Part shown: positions 1-10,598 of the stretch, one piece after another
Position numbering within the stretch: the stretch's first letter is position 1
How the letters are laid out: each line of letters opens with the position of its first letter
NCBI RefSeq assembly: GCF_017916325.1
Contig: NC_090170.1
Location: 1,983,501 to 2,047,500, forward strand
Reading direction: 5' to 3'
Length of the DNA stretch: 64,000 nucleotides
Origin: Leishmania martiniquensis
Taxonomy: Eukaryota > Euglenozoa > Kinetoplastea > Trypanosomatida > Trypanosomatidae
The notes under the pieces: model-generated
The model's database searches: none
Seen by the model: the letters and a program-made list of their open reading frames with translations, nothing else
What the model was told of the DNA's origin: nothing
Position numbers and translations under genes: made by a program

Positions 1-711
1 TCGCCGCCTCTGAGATAGAAGGGTGCCATCACCGCGTCACAGAACCGCGTCTCCTTGGCCGTGCGCTAAATCAAGAAACCCCGAGGATGGCGTTTCCGTC
101 TCGCTTGCCGAGGTGACAGCCATCTCTGCAGCAGGCCCTATGGGCCTCAAGTGGGCATGGAACTAGATCGCGATGCAGTTATGATTGAGAGGTACCCTTC
201 GTCATTAATTCGTGTGCAGCTCGCAAGTCGGCGAGTACTTGCAGCATCGCACGCTGCCTTTCGTGGAGCTCACAGGAGTGCTCTCGCGGGCGAAGCTATC
301 CTTTCCTCGGCAATCGTCAAGATGGTTACCCCGTGATGGTGTTAGCCATGATTGACGGCGGCGTCTTCCTTGCAGAAGAGGATCGGTTGGACGAGCTCTT
401 ATCAGCTGCACCTCGAATTTGTTGATCCGCGCAAGGGGGACCTGACACGTCCCCAGAACCTTCGCCGCAGGAATGGTGTTGCGTAGTGTTGAGAAGTGCG
501 ACCCCCCCCACACACACAAACACACGCACCACCCCCACCTTCACGAGGAGGGCTCATCGCTCGTCCAACAGAATGTATATGAGAGGCGTTCGACGTAGCC
601 ACTCCCGAGTAGGGCACCTTTCCTCCTTCCCCTGAGCGGGAGGGGGCCCCAAAGACGCCACACGTAACCATTGCTGGACGGCAGGAGCCCAACAGAGAAT
701 GGTATCGGACC

Positions 712-1020
712 CGGCCACTGCTGAGCCCCACCAAGCTCCGATAAGGAAATGCGGCTGCGTCCTCGGGGGGATGCTGAGGGAGAGGGGGACGCCAAAGAAA
801 CAATCGCGAGCACTGCCGTAGAAGACTTGGCGGGTGCGTGCACCCTCTTGTCGGCACCCCGCGTTGCAGGGCAAAGGACGAGCGCGTTTCGCTCGGTGCG
901 TGCTGAGGCGTGTGTAAATCTCGAGTCTTCTCCTCCTCCCTTGTGCTGACGGTCCCAGAGGCAACGATCGATGGCCAGCACCCGAGGCATCAGGCCAGCA
1001 TGCGAACTGAACAGTGTTCC
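712..1020 (+). repeat. 309-bp direct repeat, copy 1
   Basis: Read base by base, these 309 bases are identical to 10259-10567 in the same orientation. The match stops abruptly at both ends, with unrelated flanks. The unit contains a TC-rich tract followed by a CCCAG, the layout of a spliced-leader acceptor, and an ATG just after it. I see no poly(A) tail or terminal inverted repeat. It could be a recent segmental copy, a product of gene conversion, or a member of a dispersed family such as the SIDER retroposons, although those are normally longer (about 550 bp). Confidence 0.95.
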
Positions 1021-3844
1021 TAGTCGGCGCGTGCACTTCCCAAGTTACACATCGCAGACGCCGGCGTCACTGAACTGGTTGATAGGCAGCATCATGGCTG
1101 ATGCGGGAGAAGGTAGCGACTTTAGTCTCTGCATGTGGTTGGCATGCTTAGGGGTTGGTTTCCAGGCGCGTGTCTCGCAGCAGTAGCCGGGCCAGAAAGG
1201 ACTGCAGCAGCGATGCGTGACCCTTTCACGCAGTTTCGATGGCCCCTCTCCTCTGCACGTCCTCGTCATTGTTCAGCCACCTTCGCCTCATTTCTTAGTT
1301 TTCTTTTTTCTTCCTTTTTGTCGCCATTTATCTTCTCTGTCGTCGAAAACAGACCCTCGCCTCCTTGCGGCGCATTCACACGAGTACGCCAACAGAGAGT
1401 GTGGCGGAGCGAGTGGCAGCTGTGTCGCACGATACTGTCTCCTGTTTTCTGCGTGGATCGCCACCAAAAGCACCACCTCCCTCTGTGCACATCAATCTTT
1501 CTCTGGCTCTGTGCTCCCCTAAAGTGAACCCTCGCAGCAGCTTGCAGCAGCAGCAATTGCCACACATACACGAAAAAAGGCGTTTGGGCCGCTAGTTGCT
1601 CACCCTGTGCGGTACTGTTAACCTTATCCCCTCTTCCGCTGGGCTCTATTTCTTTTTTGTTCGCCTTTTTCGCCGTGCATTCTTTGCTACCTCCGCCCTC
1701 GCCAAGTATCGATCTTCATCTTGATTGCTCGCCTCTCTAACGGCTGCCGGTGAGGCGCATTCTATTCTGAATTCTTAAAGACGCATTGAACTTCGAGGTC
1801 CATTGAAAGCGCGTTTAATGTTGATGGCTTTTTTAACGAATGGATCTTTTTGTTTGCTGCGCGTGCGTCGCTGCAGGTGTGTCTTTTGGATTGGGTCGGG
1901 GACCACTCTGCGCTAAAGATGTCGATCATTCGTGCAGGCTTTTTTTTCCTACTCTCCGCCCCCCCGCTGCGGTCTTTCTCTCTTGCCCCTTTTATCCCAA
2001 TGGTGCGCTCCTTCGCTTGTCGCTGTTGCCGCCGCTCATTCGGCCTCACTCGCAAACGAGAAGAATCCTCAAGATAAGAGATAAAGAAAACGCCACGCAC
2101 GAGACAAGTGCACTGAACGAATGGTACGGAAAAGGACCCCCGACAGAGATGGCGGGCTTTCCCGTCGAGATGAGCGGGCGGGTGAGCATTTTAAAGAAAT
2201 AGGTGTTGCCCCCTCGGCATACGCGCACACATACATGCACGCCATCCTTCACTTTCGTCCAAGCAGTGCTCGATGAGATAATGATGGCTCTTTTTGCTTT
2301 CTGCCTATGCGTCATGGCACATGTGTGTCTGCTTACACTGCTCTACTGTCTTCTCGGCGTTTGGTCAACGCGAGGGCTTCCGCGTTACTGGATATTGTCT
2401 GCAAAGGTTTTTGTGTGCTGGGCTGTCTTGGTGTGCGTTGACACGCTTCTCGACGTCCTGTATTCCGCTGAGCCTTTTCACACAGGGACTAACCGAGAGT
2501 GCTCGCTTAGCTATAGCCTCTTCAAGCGCATTTCGAACCCTCGTGAATTCGGTTGAAAAGGTCTTCATTGACGGTGCTCGAAGCGGTGGAAACATTTTAT
2601 CGTCCCTCCCTCTTCCCCACCCCTCCCACACCAGCGGATCGATAAGCCCTCCTTCTATTCTTCCACTTCTCTACGGACAGCGATGGGGGAGAGACAACGG
2701 ACGCTTACGGTGCAAGATAGAAAAGGCGCGCAAGGAGAGTGAAAGAAAAAGATGTCGGCTAAGAGTTCTCCGGTGCGCCACTTACGTTTCTTCGCGGTGA
2801 CTAATAGGGATCAGGTGCGTGCTGGTGGATCACCTCGGTGGGGTCGGGCCCCTACAGCGAAAAGAAAGCTGTTCGTGCTTCCGTGCTTCACCCCAACACC
2901 GACACTGGACTGGATAAAAGTGAACCCTATTCCTTCTTATTGTTACATGACTTTCGACCCGAGCACCACGGCGGGAGCTGCTCGCGCGCATAGACGTGCG
3001 CTACGTCCCTTTCCCGTAGTCTTGCTGCAGCCTTTTCTGTGCGAGAGCACGACTCGTCAACCGAAAGAAAGTAAACTATTTTCTCTGGGCTCCAGACACA
3101 CCGAGTCCAGTCGAGCGCTTCGTCTCGGCGGATCTTCTCTTTGAGATCTTCCCACACTGGCACAGCTGCTTCCGTTTTGTTCTTTGTGCCTTTGTTTGGG
3201 GTTTCTCACCTCCTCCATCTCCCCCTGCCCCCCTTCCCGACCGTTACTCGCTCTTCCCTTGCACATCGCTTTTCGATGGGCAGCAAACGCGTGCGCTGTG
3301 TCGGTGTGCGCGCATGTGCGTGCCGGGGCTCTCGGCTCCACTCCAAGTGCTCAACTCGACATCCGTGATACGATCCGTCGTAAAGGTGTTCCCACCGCAC
3401 AGCACTACGCACCTCAACTTCGGGCGTTTGCTCTCTTTATCTCCTCCAGCCCTCCCCACCGCTCTCTTCCACTTCTCCGCATCTGGAATGCCCCATGGTG
3501 AAGAGTGGGGATCAAACGCGCAAGCAAATAAAAAAGCATTGCGGCGGGACTCGTCCAAAGGGGCCATGGCGACCTTCACGCCTCCGTTCCTGATCCGCGG
3601 ATGTGCGTGTGCGGCTCTTGGGGAGAAGCACCTGTGCTCAGTTTTCCCGTCTCACTCTCTCTCGCTCCCCGCGGTGGCCCTGAGACGCACATCCCACACG
3701 CTGTAGGTAATGAAGCCGGCAGCACCCGGCGCAAGATGCAGCATGCCGAGAGCCTATTTGTGCCATTCCTTGCCCTCTCTGTCCCCATCGCGTCATGCGT
3801 TCAACATATATTTGTGCCCCTTTCACCTTTCCTGCTTCACGAAA

Positions 3845-3851
3845 AGCGCAG
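3845..3851 (+). promoter_or_regulatory. Probable spliced-leader acceptor for the MTG1-like gene
   Basis: A pyrimidine-rich run (about 3810-3840) is followed by AG dinucleotides at 3845-3846 and 3850-3851. This would give a leader of about 65 nt. The first ATG in that leader is the out-of-frame one at 3902, not the gene start at 3916. Confidence 0.5.
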
Positions 3852-3901
3852 CCCGCCATTACGAAACGTAGTAAATAAGCCGCAGAAGCGTCGCATCACG
3901 C

Positions 3902-3973
3902 ATGACTGAGCCGCGATGCGGGCAACAGTGCGGCAATGCAACGTCTTTGATCCAGCGTTCATGCGCAAGGTGA
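3902..3973 (+). other. Overlapping upstream ORF ahead of the MTG1-like gene
   Basis: An ATG at 3902 opens a 23-codon frame that ends at a TGA at 3971-3973, overlapping the first 19 codons or so of the GTPase gene in another frame. If the transcript is spliced near 3846-3851, scanning ribosomes meet this ATG first. It may lower translation of the main frame, or splicing may use a later AG (for example near 3883-3886), which would still leave the ATG in the leader. Confidence 0.4.
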
Positions 3974-5310
3974 AGCGCACGATCAACGCCTACAAAAATT
4001 CGATGGAAACGTCGGCCAAGAAGTCGATGCCGCGTGAGGCCTTCGTGGATATTGACGAGAAGGGCGCCGCGTGGTACCTGGGTCACATGCGGTCGGCCGT
4101 GACCATGCTTGCCGATAAGGTGAAGGACGCGGACTTCGTTCTCGAGATGCGGGACGCAAGGCTTCCCTTCACGACAGAGAATCCGAACATTCGAAAACTG
4201 ACTGCCGGGAAGCCGCGTCTCATCATCTTCAACAAGGCAGAGCTGTCGAACGAGGACAGCAACCGTGCGATTCAGGAGTACTACGAGCGGCATGGAGCTT
4301 TTGTGCTCTTCACCAGCGCGCAGCGGTGCTGGAGAGACGTTGTTGAAGCGGTGCAGCGCTTTACCACGCACATTCTGCCGCCACTGCCCTTCAAGACAGC
4401 GGCCCATGTTGGACTCGTCGTGGGTATGCCAAATGTGGGCAAGTCCACACTGATCAACTCCCTGAGGCTTGCCCACGAGTACCAGTTTCACCGTGAAGAC
4501 TTTCACCGCTCCCGATCACCCGAGACTGTGTCCATCACGCCGGGTACCACGCGTGGCATGAAGTTAGTCCCTCTCTCTAAGGACCCACCCGTAGTTCTTT
4601 TTGATACGCCAGGCCTCACGCTACCTGGCTGCTTCACAAAAGAGTCGGGGTTGAAGCTGGCGGCGTGCAATATTATTCCTACCAACAGCGTGTCGCTCCC
4701 ACAGGGAATGGTAGCGCGCTACATATATGATATACTCGTTGCATCGGGCTCCTCGGAGCACATGGCCGAATGTCTGCATCTTCCACGCGTGCCCATCGGC
4801 TTCGACGACTGCGTCGCAATGATCTGCGAGCGTAGCGGTACAAGTGGACAGACCGAAATGGGCAACCTGGACCCTGTCCGGGCACACCGGTTCTTTGTAC
4901 ACGATTTCACCATGGGCAACCTGGGAAAGATTACCCTCGACGTCTTACCGCGGCGCATGCTGCGCAGTGCACAATCGTCTGCTCCTCTGCTAGAAAGTGG
5001 AAGCAGCTCTGCCGCGGCTGAAGGTGCGCAGAGCATGGCAGGCGACAGCGATGAGTATACCTGGACACACCACGTGGAGACCAGCGACGTGGTTGAGCGC
5101 TATCCAGACCACATGCGCGATGTTCTGGAGTCACTGAAGGGCCCGCTTCATCACGATGGGCGGCCACGACGACGTGCAGCTTCGCCGGCGACGACTGTAA
5201 CGCCTTCGTCTGACTGCACCGTCATCAGTCGGAAAAAGGGTCCCATTAGTCGAGCCACCGGGTTCGATGAAGAGCTGAAGCGCAACACCCGATTGGCACC
5301 AGGACGGTGA
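3916..5310 (+). CDS. Circularly permuted GTPase, MTG1/RbgA (YlqF) type
   Basis: A 464-residue GTPase whose motifs occur in permuted order. The G4 motif NKAE (106-109, a variant of NKxD) comes first, then the P-loop GMPNVGKST (170-178), the G2-like TPGTTRG (208-214) and G3 DTPG (230-233). This order defines the YlqF/RbgA/MTG1/YawG group, which assist assembly of large ribosomal subunits. The sequence best fits mitochondrial ribosome-associated GTPase 1; no clear transit peptide is visible, so location in the mitochondrion is inferred from the family. The C-terminal 110 residues or so are low-complexity and lineage-specific. The ATG at 3916 is preceded by an out-of-frame ATG at 3902. A nucleolar/cytosolic relative (Nog2/Lsg1 type) is less likely because those are longer. 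Confidence 0.85.
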   Translation: MRATVRQCNVFDPAFMRKVKRTINAYKNSMETSAKKSMPREAFVDIDEKGAAWYLGHMRSAVTMLADKVKDADFVLEMRDARLPFTTENPNIRKLTAGKPRLIIFNKAELSNEDSNRAIQEYYERHGAFVLFTSAQRCWRDVVEAVQRFTTHILPPLPFKTAAHVGLVVGMPNVGKSTLINSLRLAHEYQFHREDFHRSRSPETVSITPGTTRGMKLVPLSKDPPVVLFDTPGLTLPGCFTKESGLKLAACNIIPTNSVSLPQGMVARYIYDILVASGSSEHMAECLHLPRVPIGFDDCVAMICERSGTSGQTEMGNLDPVRAHRFFVHDFTMGNLGKITLDVLPRRMLRSAQSSAPLLESGSSSAAAEGAQSMAGDSDEYTWTHHVETSDVVERYPDHMRDVLESLKGPLHHDGRPRRRAASPATTVTPSSDCTVISRKKGPISRATGFDEELKRNTRLAPGR

Positions 5311-6021
5311 GGAGTCTAATGTTTGGCAAAACGATGTGCGTCTCGCCGCTTTCGACAGCGCGCGCGGGTGCGTGCGCCGCTAATGCCCTCTGGTAGGACC
5401 CCAAGGTCGACGCTGTGTTTGTGCGAGCCTTTCTCTCCCTTCTCCTACCCGCGCTGCAGAGATTTGACGGAGCCAACGGCCAACAGCAAAGAGATACAAA
5501 GACTGTCGCACCTACGTGTGCGCATCGCGTCAAGGCGTGCTCTGACTGTCCTATGAGCAAGCGCCTTGAAGCGAGCCCCTCCCTGCACATACACGGGCGC
5601 GTCTTGAGTGGCTGCAGAGCAAGAAAGTAACAGGCCGAAAGCAACGGTGCTGTTTACCTTGCGAGGTCGACTACCTTGAAGTCGAAAGGAACCGCGGCAA
5701 TGTGAGGTGAGGTGCCGCGCTGGACTCTCGTGACTCTCAGATACGCTTCAGTCTGCTACCATATGCGGACCTTATCGGGGACTCCGCTACCTACGTAGGG
5801 ACGCCGCAGGCTTCCCCGCGCGCACGTGTACACAGCCTTTTCCGTGGGTCCCTTGCCTCACACGATATCAGTGGTGTCTTTACCTCTCCCGCCTTCGCTC
5901 CTCTTCGTTTCTCTGCGCCCGTGCTCATCTACGCGGTAGCCAGCGGTGCGCGTGCACTGGAGGGGGCCTTTACCTGGCCGTTGCTGCGCCGGACTGATCT
6001 TTTCTTGACGTCATCACAATA
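5311..6021. other. Intergenic region
   Basis: No gene seen. It would hold the 3' end of the GTPase transcript. A TC-rich tract (about 5881-5930) with AGs at 5938-5939 and 5942-5943 forms a probable splice acceptor for the next gene, leaving a leader of about 80 nt free of other ATGs. Confidence 0.6.
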
Positions 6022-6999
6022 ATGGCTGGTACATTCACCGCCTCCTCTGAGGAGCTGCGCCGCACCCGTCGGTACCTTGCGGAAGTGATTGACGAGTGCG
6101 TCTTCGTTGAGCGGCAACGCGACCTGACAGAGCGCCGACTCTCCTCTCAGCTGGAGACACAGAGAGCTCTTGTCGACGAGCTTTTCGCGGTGCTCCGCGA
6201 CATGTGCCAATACACTTTCGTTATGGAGGACGCCATCCTACCGGCGCTGCGTCGCACGTTACCTGCTTCATCTCCCGCCCACCAGAAACTTCTCGAGCTC
6301 CGCGTCAGAATGCGTGACGCGCTCATGCGCCTTCGCGAGTGCTGTGGCACTGGCGGAGACGAAGAGGCGTTCATTCCTGCCACACCACGCGCTTCTAGTT
6401 GCGCGAAGGCAGCTGTCGTCCCCGTTGTATTGCCCGCAGCGGAAACGGATGCTGGCTCGGAGGTGATAAGGCGACTCTTCGAGCGCGAAGCGCGCCTGCT
6501 GGAAGCTCTGGACAGAGCCACCGTAAGGATAGAGGCGACGCGCGCTGGCACGAGGACAGAACAGAGTGAAGTGGAGGCGCTGCGCGCCCGCATCGACGAG
6601 CTCTCCCACCTCGTCGGAAGCGGCACGATTCGATCGCTGAAAACTGCACCGGCAGCCTCTGCTCCGCCGGGGTTAACGGCTGCCGCGCAGGCGCATTTGG
6701 ATGCGTCTCCATCCACCGCACACTTCGCCGACGCGCAATTAAGAGCGTACGAAAAAACAGTGCAGGCGCTAAACAGCGAGCTTTCCCTGCTTCACGAGAA
6801 CTACTCAGCGCTCTCACACGCCAGAACGCGCGAGGCGGACATGATGAAGCAGCATATGGCTGATACTCAGCGCAAGCACGAGGACCAGATTGCTGAGTGT
6901 GACGCGGTACTAGGTCGAATATCTCTAGAGCTCGAGCAGCTGATCCAAGAAAACGCGCAGCTGAAGCACAAGCTGCGGATGGTGTCAGCGCGCCAGTGA
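6022..6999 (+). CDS. Coiled-coil protein, function unknown
   Basis: A 325-residue protein with no domain I recognise. Residues about 1-60, 150-200 and 235-320 are rich in Glu, Arg, Gln, Leu and Ala with heptad-like spacing, so several coiled-coil segments are likely. A lower-complexity Ala/Pro/Ser linker lies at about 205-235. No signal peptide or membrane segment is visible. Codons are GC-rich at the third position, and the frame is complete with a clean ATG after a probable splice acceptor, so it is a real gene. Coiled-coil proteins of this size in trypanosomatids are often cytoskeletal or flagellar, but nothing here proves that. Confidence 0.8.
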   Translation: MAGTFTASSEELRRTRRYLAEVIDECVFVERQRDLTERRLSSQLETQRALVDELFAVLRDMCQYTFVMEDAILPALRRTLPASSPAHQKLLELRVRMRDALMRLRECCGTGGDEEAFIPATPRASSCAKAAVVPVVLPAAETDAGSEVIRRLFEREARLLEALDRATVRIEATRAGTRTEQSEVEALRARIDELSHLVGSGTIRSLKTAPAASAPPGLTAAAQAHLDASPSTAHFADAQLRAYEKTVQALNSELSLLHENYSALSHARTREADMMKQHMADTQRKHEDQIAECDAVLGRISLELEQLIQENAQLKHKLRMVSARQ

Positions 7000-7548
7000 A
7001 GTCGCCAGCGCGACTGTCGCTTATGCGACTACGAGCTGAGGTCCTCCGCCCTCTGCTCCGCCAATGTGCCTTGTGAGACACGTGCAGGTGCTTTAGTCTG
7101 TCTCCGGCCACTGTGAAACTCACGGGAAAGCAATGAAGGAGGGATGCGCCCAGCAGCTCGGAGCTCAAGAATTTCCGAGAGAGCTCAGCCGTCGGCTCGC
7201 ACTTTCGCGCAGCATGTGCAGTCAACCTCTATCCTCGAGCCCTCAGCAGCTATGTTCATGATTTTCATCGACGCGCGAGCACGCAGATATGCGGGGCGGC
7301 TTCAATGCTGCGAAGCCTCTTTTGCTGAGGAGCCTTCTTGACAGCCCATGAACTGCCCTGCACGATGCTGCCCTTCGCTTCATCTCCTCGATCTCCTGCT
7401 TCTTCCCCCCTCTTCCTCTGCGTCGCCTCGCTGTCACGCCAACGCTTTCTCGAAACGGTATGCCGACGACGGTACGCACCACGTGTGCTCCCCATGATGC
7501 CGGCCAGCTGGTTCCTGGGCTCTTTTGTGTGGTTTTCCAGTCCTCATC
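7000..7548. other. Intergenic region
   Basis: No gene seen. A long TC-rich tract (about 7380-7440) is followed by AG at 7506-7507, and a second tract ends in TTTTCCAG at 7533-7540. Either AG could be the acceptor for the methyltransferase, and both leave the ATG at 7549 as the first start codon. Confidence 0.6.
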
Positions 7549-8280
7549 ATGGAAATGGTTCCTCATGAGCAGCCCCGTTGGACGCGGCTGCCGATCCGGA
7601 CGCGCCCGCACCGCAATCCGCTCGCCGAGAACGATGACAAGCACCCGGAATGTCCGGCACAGTTCGCTGAGCGTTTCTCAGACTTCTACCCTGGTGTGGC
7701 CAACCCTGTGGTGGAGTTCGTCGACGTCGGGTGTGCGTTCGGGGGAATGCTTTTCGCGCTTGCAGCGCTGTTCCCCACGACGTGCATGATGGGCCTGGAG
7801 ATTCGGCCAAAGGTTGTTAGCTTTGCACAGGAAAAGGCACTGGCGCTGCGCCGGGAGAACGCGGCGTCGTCGACGCAGCACTATCGCAACGTTTGGTTCG
7901 AGCAGATGAATGTGATGAAGTTCGGGTCCAACTGCTTTCAGAAGGGCCAGCTCTCTCGTCTCTTCTTCTGCTACCCGGACCCGCACTGGAAGCGCAAGAA
8001 CATCCGCCGCCGCATTATCTCACCCGGCTTGGTGCAGGAATATGCGTACTGGCTGCGCCACGGTGGCCTGGTGTACACGGTCTCCGATGTGGCGGAGCTG
8101 GAGGAGTGGATGGTACAGTGCCTGGACAACTCACCGCTGTTTCGCCGACTGACGGAGGCCGAGCTGAGCACGCCGGCGCATCGACAAGTCCTTGAAATTG
8201 TGACAGACTCCAGCGAGGACGCTCAGCGGACGGCGCGCAAAGGTCTGCAAAAGCATTTCGCCGTCCATATGCGCGTCTGA
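7549..8280 (+). CDS. tRNA (guanine-N7)-methyltransferase, TRM8/METTL1 type
   Basis: Transfers a methyl group from S-adenosylmethionine to N7 of guanosine 46 in the variable loop of tRNAs; in eukaryotes it works with the WD protein TRM82/WDR4. The 243-residue protein shows the SAM-binding loop DVGCAFGG (59-66), the acidic LEIR (83-86) that binds the cofactor, and the family signature YPDPHWKRK (142-150) followed by a basic RRR-II segment and a GGLVYTVSD strand. The PDPH form with the following ISP..LVQEYAYWL is closer to eukaryotic METTL1/TRM8 than to bacterial TrmB. The open frame extends upstream without an ATG, and the splice acceptor lies inside that extension, so the start is ATG 7549 (or the second Met at 7555). 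Length is close to yeast and human relatives minus their N-terminal tails. Confidence 0.93.
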   Translation: MEMVPHEQPRWTRLPIRTRPHRNPLAENDDKHPECPAQFAERFSDFYPGVANPVVEFVDVGCAFGGMLFALAALFPTTCMMGLEIRPKVVSFAQEKALALRRENAASSTQHYRNVWFEQMNVMKFGSNCFQKGQLSRLFFCYPDPHWKRKNIRRRIISPGLVQEYAYWLRHGGLVYTVSDVAELEEWMVQCLDNSPLFRRLTEAELSTPAHRQVLEIVTDSSEDAQRTARKGLQKHFAVHMRV

Positions 8281-10258
8281 ATTGTCCTCGAGCATTTGTC
8301 GTTGTATCTGCATAAATGTACGGAAGGCATTGAGAGAGATTATGTGTTTCCCCCTCGCGTAAAATGATAATCGGTGTCTGCATCTGTACACACAGCCGCC
8401 GCTGCAGGCGGCTGCATGGGTTGAACATCAGTCCATCCGGACGGCTGTTGGCACACACGCTTCCGCACCCTCGTCTCTTCGATCGGTCAGCATGATAAAA
8501 GAAATGCTTGTGTTGCAAAACGGAATGGCGCTTCTAGTGCGTGTATGTGCGCGCGGGGGGGTGGCAGAGAGTGACGCCCTCCCCTCTTCTCACGCACAGT
8601 GCGCAGCGCCTCTATTTCTTCGCCACTGGCTGCTGTGGTGCGTCGCTACCACCTCAATCGGGCTATTCTGCACCCAACTCTTTCTCTACGGCGGTGCGTG
8701 TCGATTGGCTTCGCTACCTGAAGGCATCTTCTCAGTTAGGCCATCCCTTTTTGCTTTGCCTTCCGCTGCCGATGGTCGCGCCTCTCGGCACCATCGACTC
8801 ATGCGAAATTCGCTGCTTGGAGGAGGTACGCAGATGCGCTTCTTCATCTTCTTCCCGCGACCCATCGCGAACCCACAAGTGTTCGCACCCTACGCAACTT
8901 CCCGGGGACGCGCCATCGGCTCCTGATTAGCACATGACCTGCGAAGAATCCTTGATGCACTCACAAAATAAGCAATGGACTGTGAGCCTACGCTCCCATC
9001 CATGCTCACGGTGTTACTATCCTCGCAAAGGCCGCCACTTCACGTCCGATGGAACAAGGCAGTCCGCAACCATACGGCTGTAGGTGCAAAAAAACTCATG
9101 GCTGACATTCTCTGCTATTTCCCTTCCATCCCACCACAAGGACGACTACCCCCACTTGTTGCATGAGGCCGCGAGAGGCCGGGGCGCGCGTGTCTCTGGG
9201 CATTGTAGAGAGGTAGGGTGGCGCAACGTCGAACGGTGTAGGCTGTGGCGGCGAGTTGTGCAACGGGCTTGTCGCTCACGAGAGGTTACTTACGAAGGGT
9301 CGAGCCGAAGAGGGGATCTCTGCGGGCGGGTCGCTTGACGACTGCCGCCTTCCCCCCCCACTCCTCCCCTCTGCAGTCTCCTCCATTATCCCCTGTGCGC
9401 GCCCTCGCAGGGTTGTGCGTCTGCACAGGTGCCTCGTGCACATGTCGCCTTTTCGGTCTCTTATCCTCGCGCTCTCTCTCCTCTTTTTTTCGCCTCTCCG
9501 CTTCGTACTGCAGAAACGCCTCAGACATTTGTCCTGACCCCATCGCGGAGCGGGTGGATGCTGACGGCTTGCACGGCTAGTCCTGAAGCTGCGGCGACTT
9601 ATCCCTTTATCTAGCCGTCGTGCGGTCGGCCCTTCACCAGGCGCACTCACACATCTCCGTTTTTCTACCATGGTCGGCAGGCGGCGATCGATATGCGCAT
9701 GCCAAAGCACTGTTACGCTCCGTGGATATGGGTCTCACGTTTCTGTGGCTAGACGTCTCGCAATGAGGATCTTCTCGCCCTTTGTTGGCCGTTTTTTCAG
9801 CTCTTCGTTCTCACCTTTTCTGTCCTTATTGGTGTGTCAGCGGATCGGATGATGAGGCGTTCTGGTGATTTTTCTTTGCGGCTCTCTATCCAGCGAACGC
9901 TTCTGCAAATTCCTGGCCGGGCTTCGTTGACGTCATCTTTTTCGTTCGCGTATTCCTCCCTCGACGACCTGTGAAACTGACTGTCGGGGAAGCCGCAGTG
10001 TGAACCCCACTCGGCGATCAAGCATGTGTGCCAAGGAGCACAAATGAGGCCCGAACTCATGGCGCTGCACAGCTGGCGCCTCACACAGACGCCTTGCCAC
10101 GGCGGGAAGGACATGAGCATACACTACTTTTCTTCCGCCGTTATCAGCGTGTTCTCTCGTTCCGTGTTAGATGGCGTGCCTCAAACTCGGTCAACGTGTG
10201 TCTGTGTGTTTTACCGCCATCGCATCTCGAAACGCTTCGCCTCCGTCGGCGACTGAAA
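8281..10258. other. Long intergenic region
   Basis: About 2 kb without a supportable gene. It has T/C-rich and short A-rich runs, and several open frames of 60-140 codons without codon bias or motifs. Most is probably the 3' untranslated region of the methyltransferase transcript. No full retroposon could be recognised. Confidence 0.55.
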
Positions 10259-10567
10259 CGGCCACTGCTGAGCCCCACCAAGCTCCGATAAGGAAATGCG
10301 GCTGCGTCCTCGGGGGGATGCTGAGGGAGAGGGGGACGCCAAAGAAACAATCGCGAGCACTGCCGTAGAAGACTTGGCGGGTGCGTGCACCCTCTTGTCG
10401 GCACCCCGCGTTGCAGGGCAAAGGACGAGCGCGTTTCGCTCGGTGCGTGCTGAGGCGTGTGTAAATCTCGAGTCTTCTCCTCCTCCCTTGTGCTGACGGT
10501 CCCAGAGGCAACGATCGATGGCCAGCACCCGAGGCATCAGGCCAGCATGCGAACTGAACAGTGTTCC
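10259..10567 (+). repeat. 309-bp direct repeat, copy 2
   Basis: Identical to 712-1020 and in the same orientation. It ends 31 bases before the ATG of the Cys-rich secreted protein gene. Its internal TC-rich tract (about 10472-10490) and AG at 10504-10505 are the best spliced-leader acceptor visible for that gene, so the repeat may form most of its mRNA leader. It also carries an ATG at 10518 that opens a 24-codon upstream ORF ending at 10592. Confidence 0.95.
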
Positions 10568-10592
10568 AGACATCACTCATACTTTGAAGTAA
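10518..10592 (+). other. Upstream ORF in leader of the Cys-rich protein gene
   Basis: An ATG inside the 309-bp repeat opens 24 codons that close with TAA at 10590-10592, six bases before the main ATG at 10599. It would be in the mRNA if splicing uses the AG at 10504-10505, and could reduce or gate translation. Use of a later AG (10568-10569 or 10587-10588) would remove it. The main gene is in the same frame class but separated by the stop. Confidence 0.35.
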
Positions 10593-10598
10593 ACGTCA

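Larger units (their letters stand above)
1..3915. other. Gene-poor upstream region
   Basis: No convincing gene was found in this 3.9 kb. It holds copy 1 of the 309-bp repeat (712-1020), pyrimidine-rich tracts typical of trypanosomatid untranslated regions, and a short coding-like fragment at about 291-425 (plus strand, ending at TGA 423-425) that could be a decayed gene piece. The rest is T/C-rich or CA-rich and probably the 3' untranslated region of a gene left of the window plus the leader of the gene at 3916. Several open frames of 60-170 codons exist but have no recognisable motif and no clear codon bias. Confidence 0.6.
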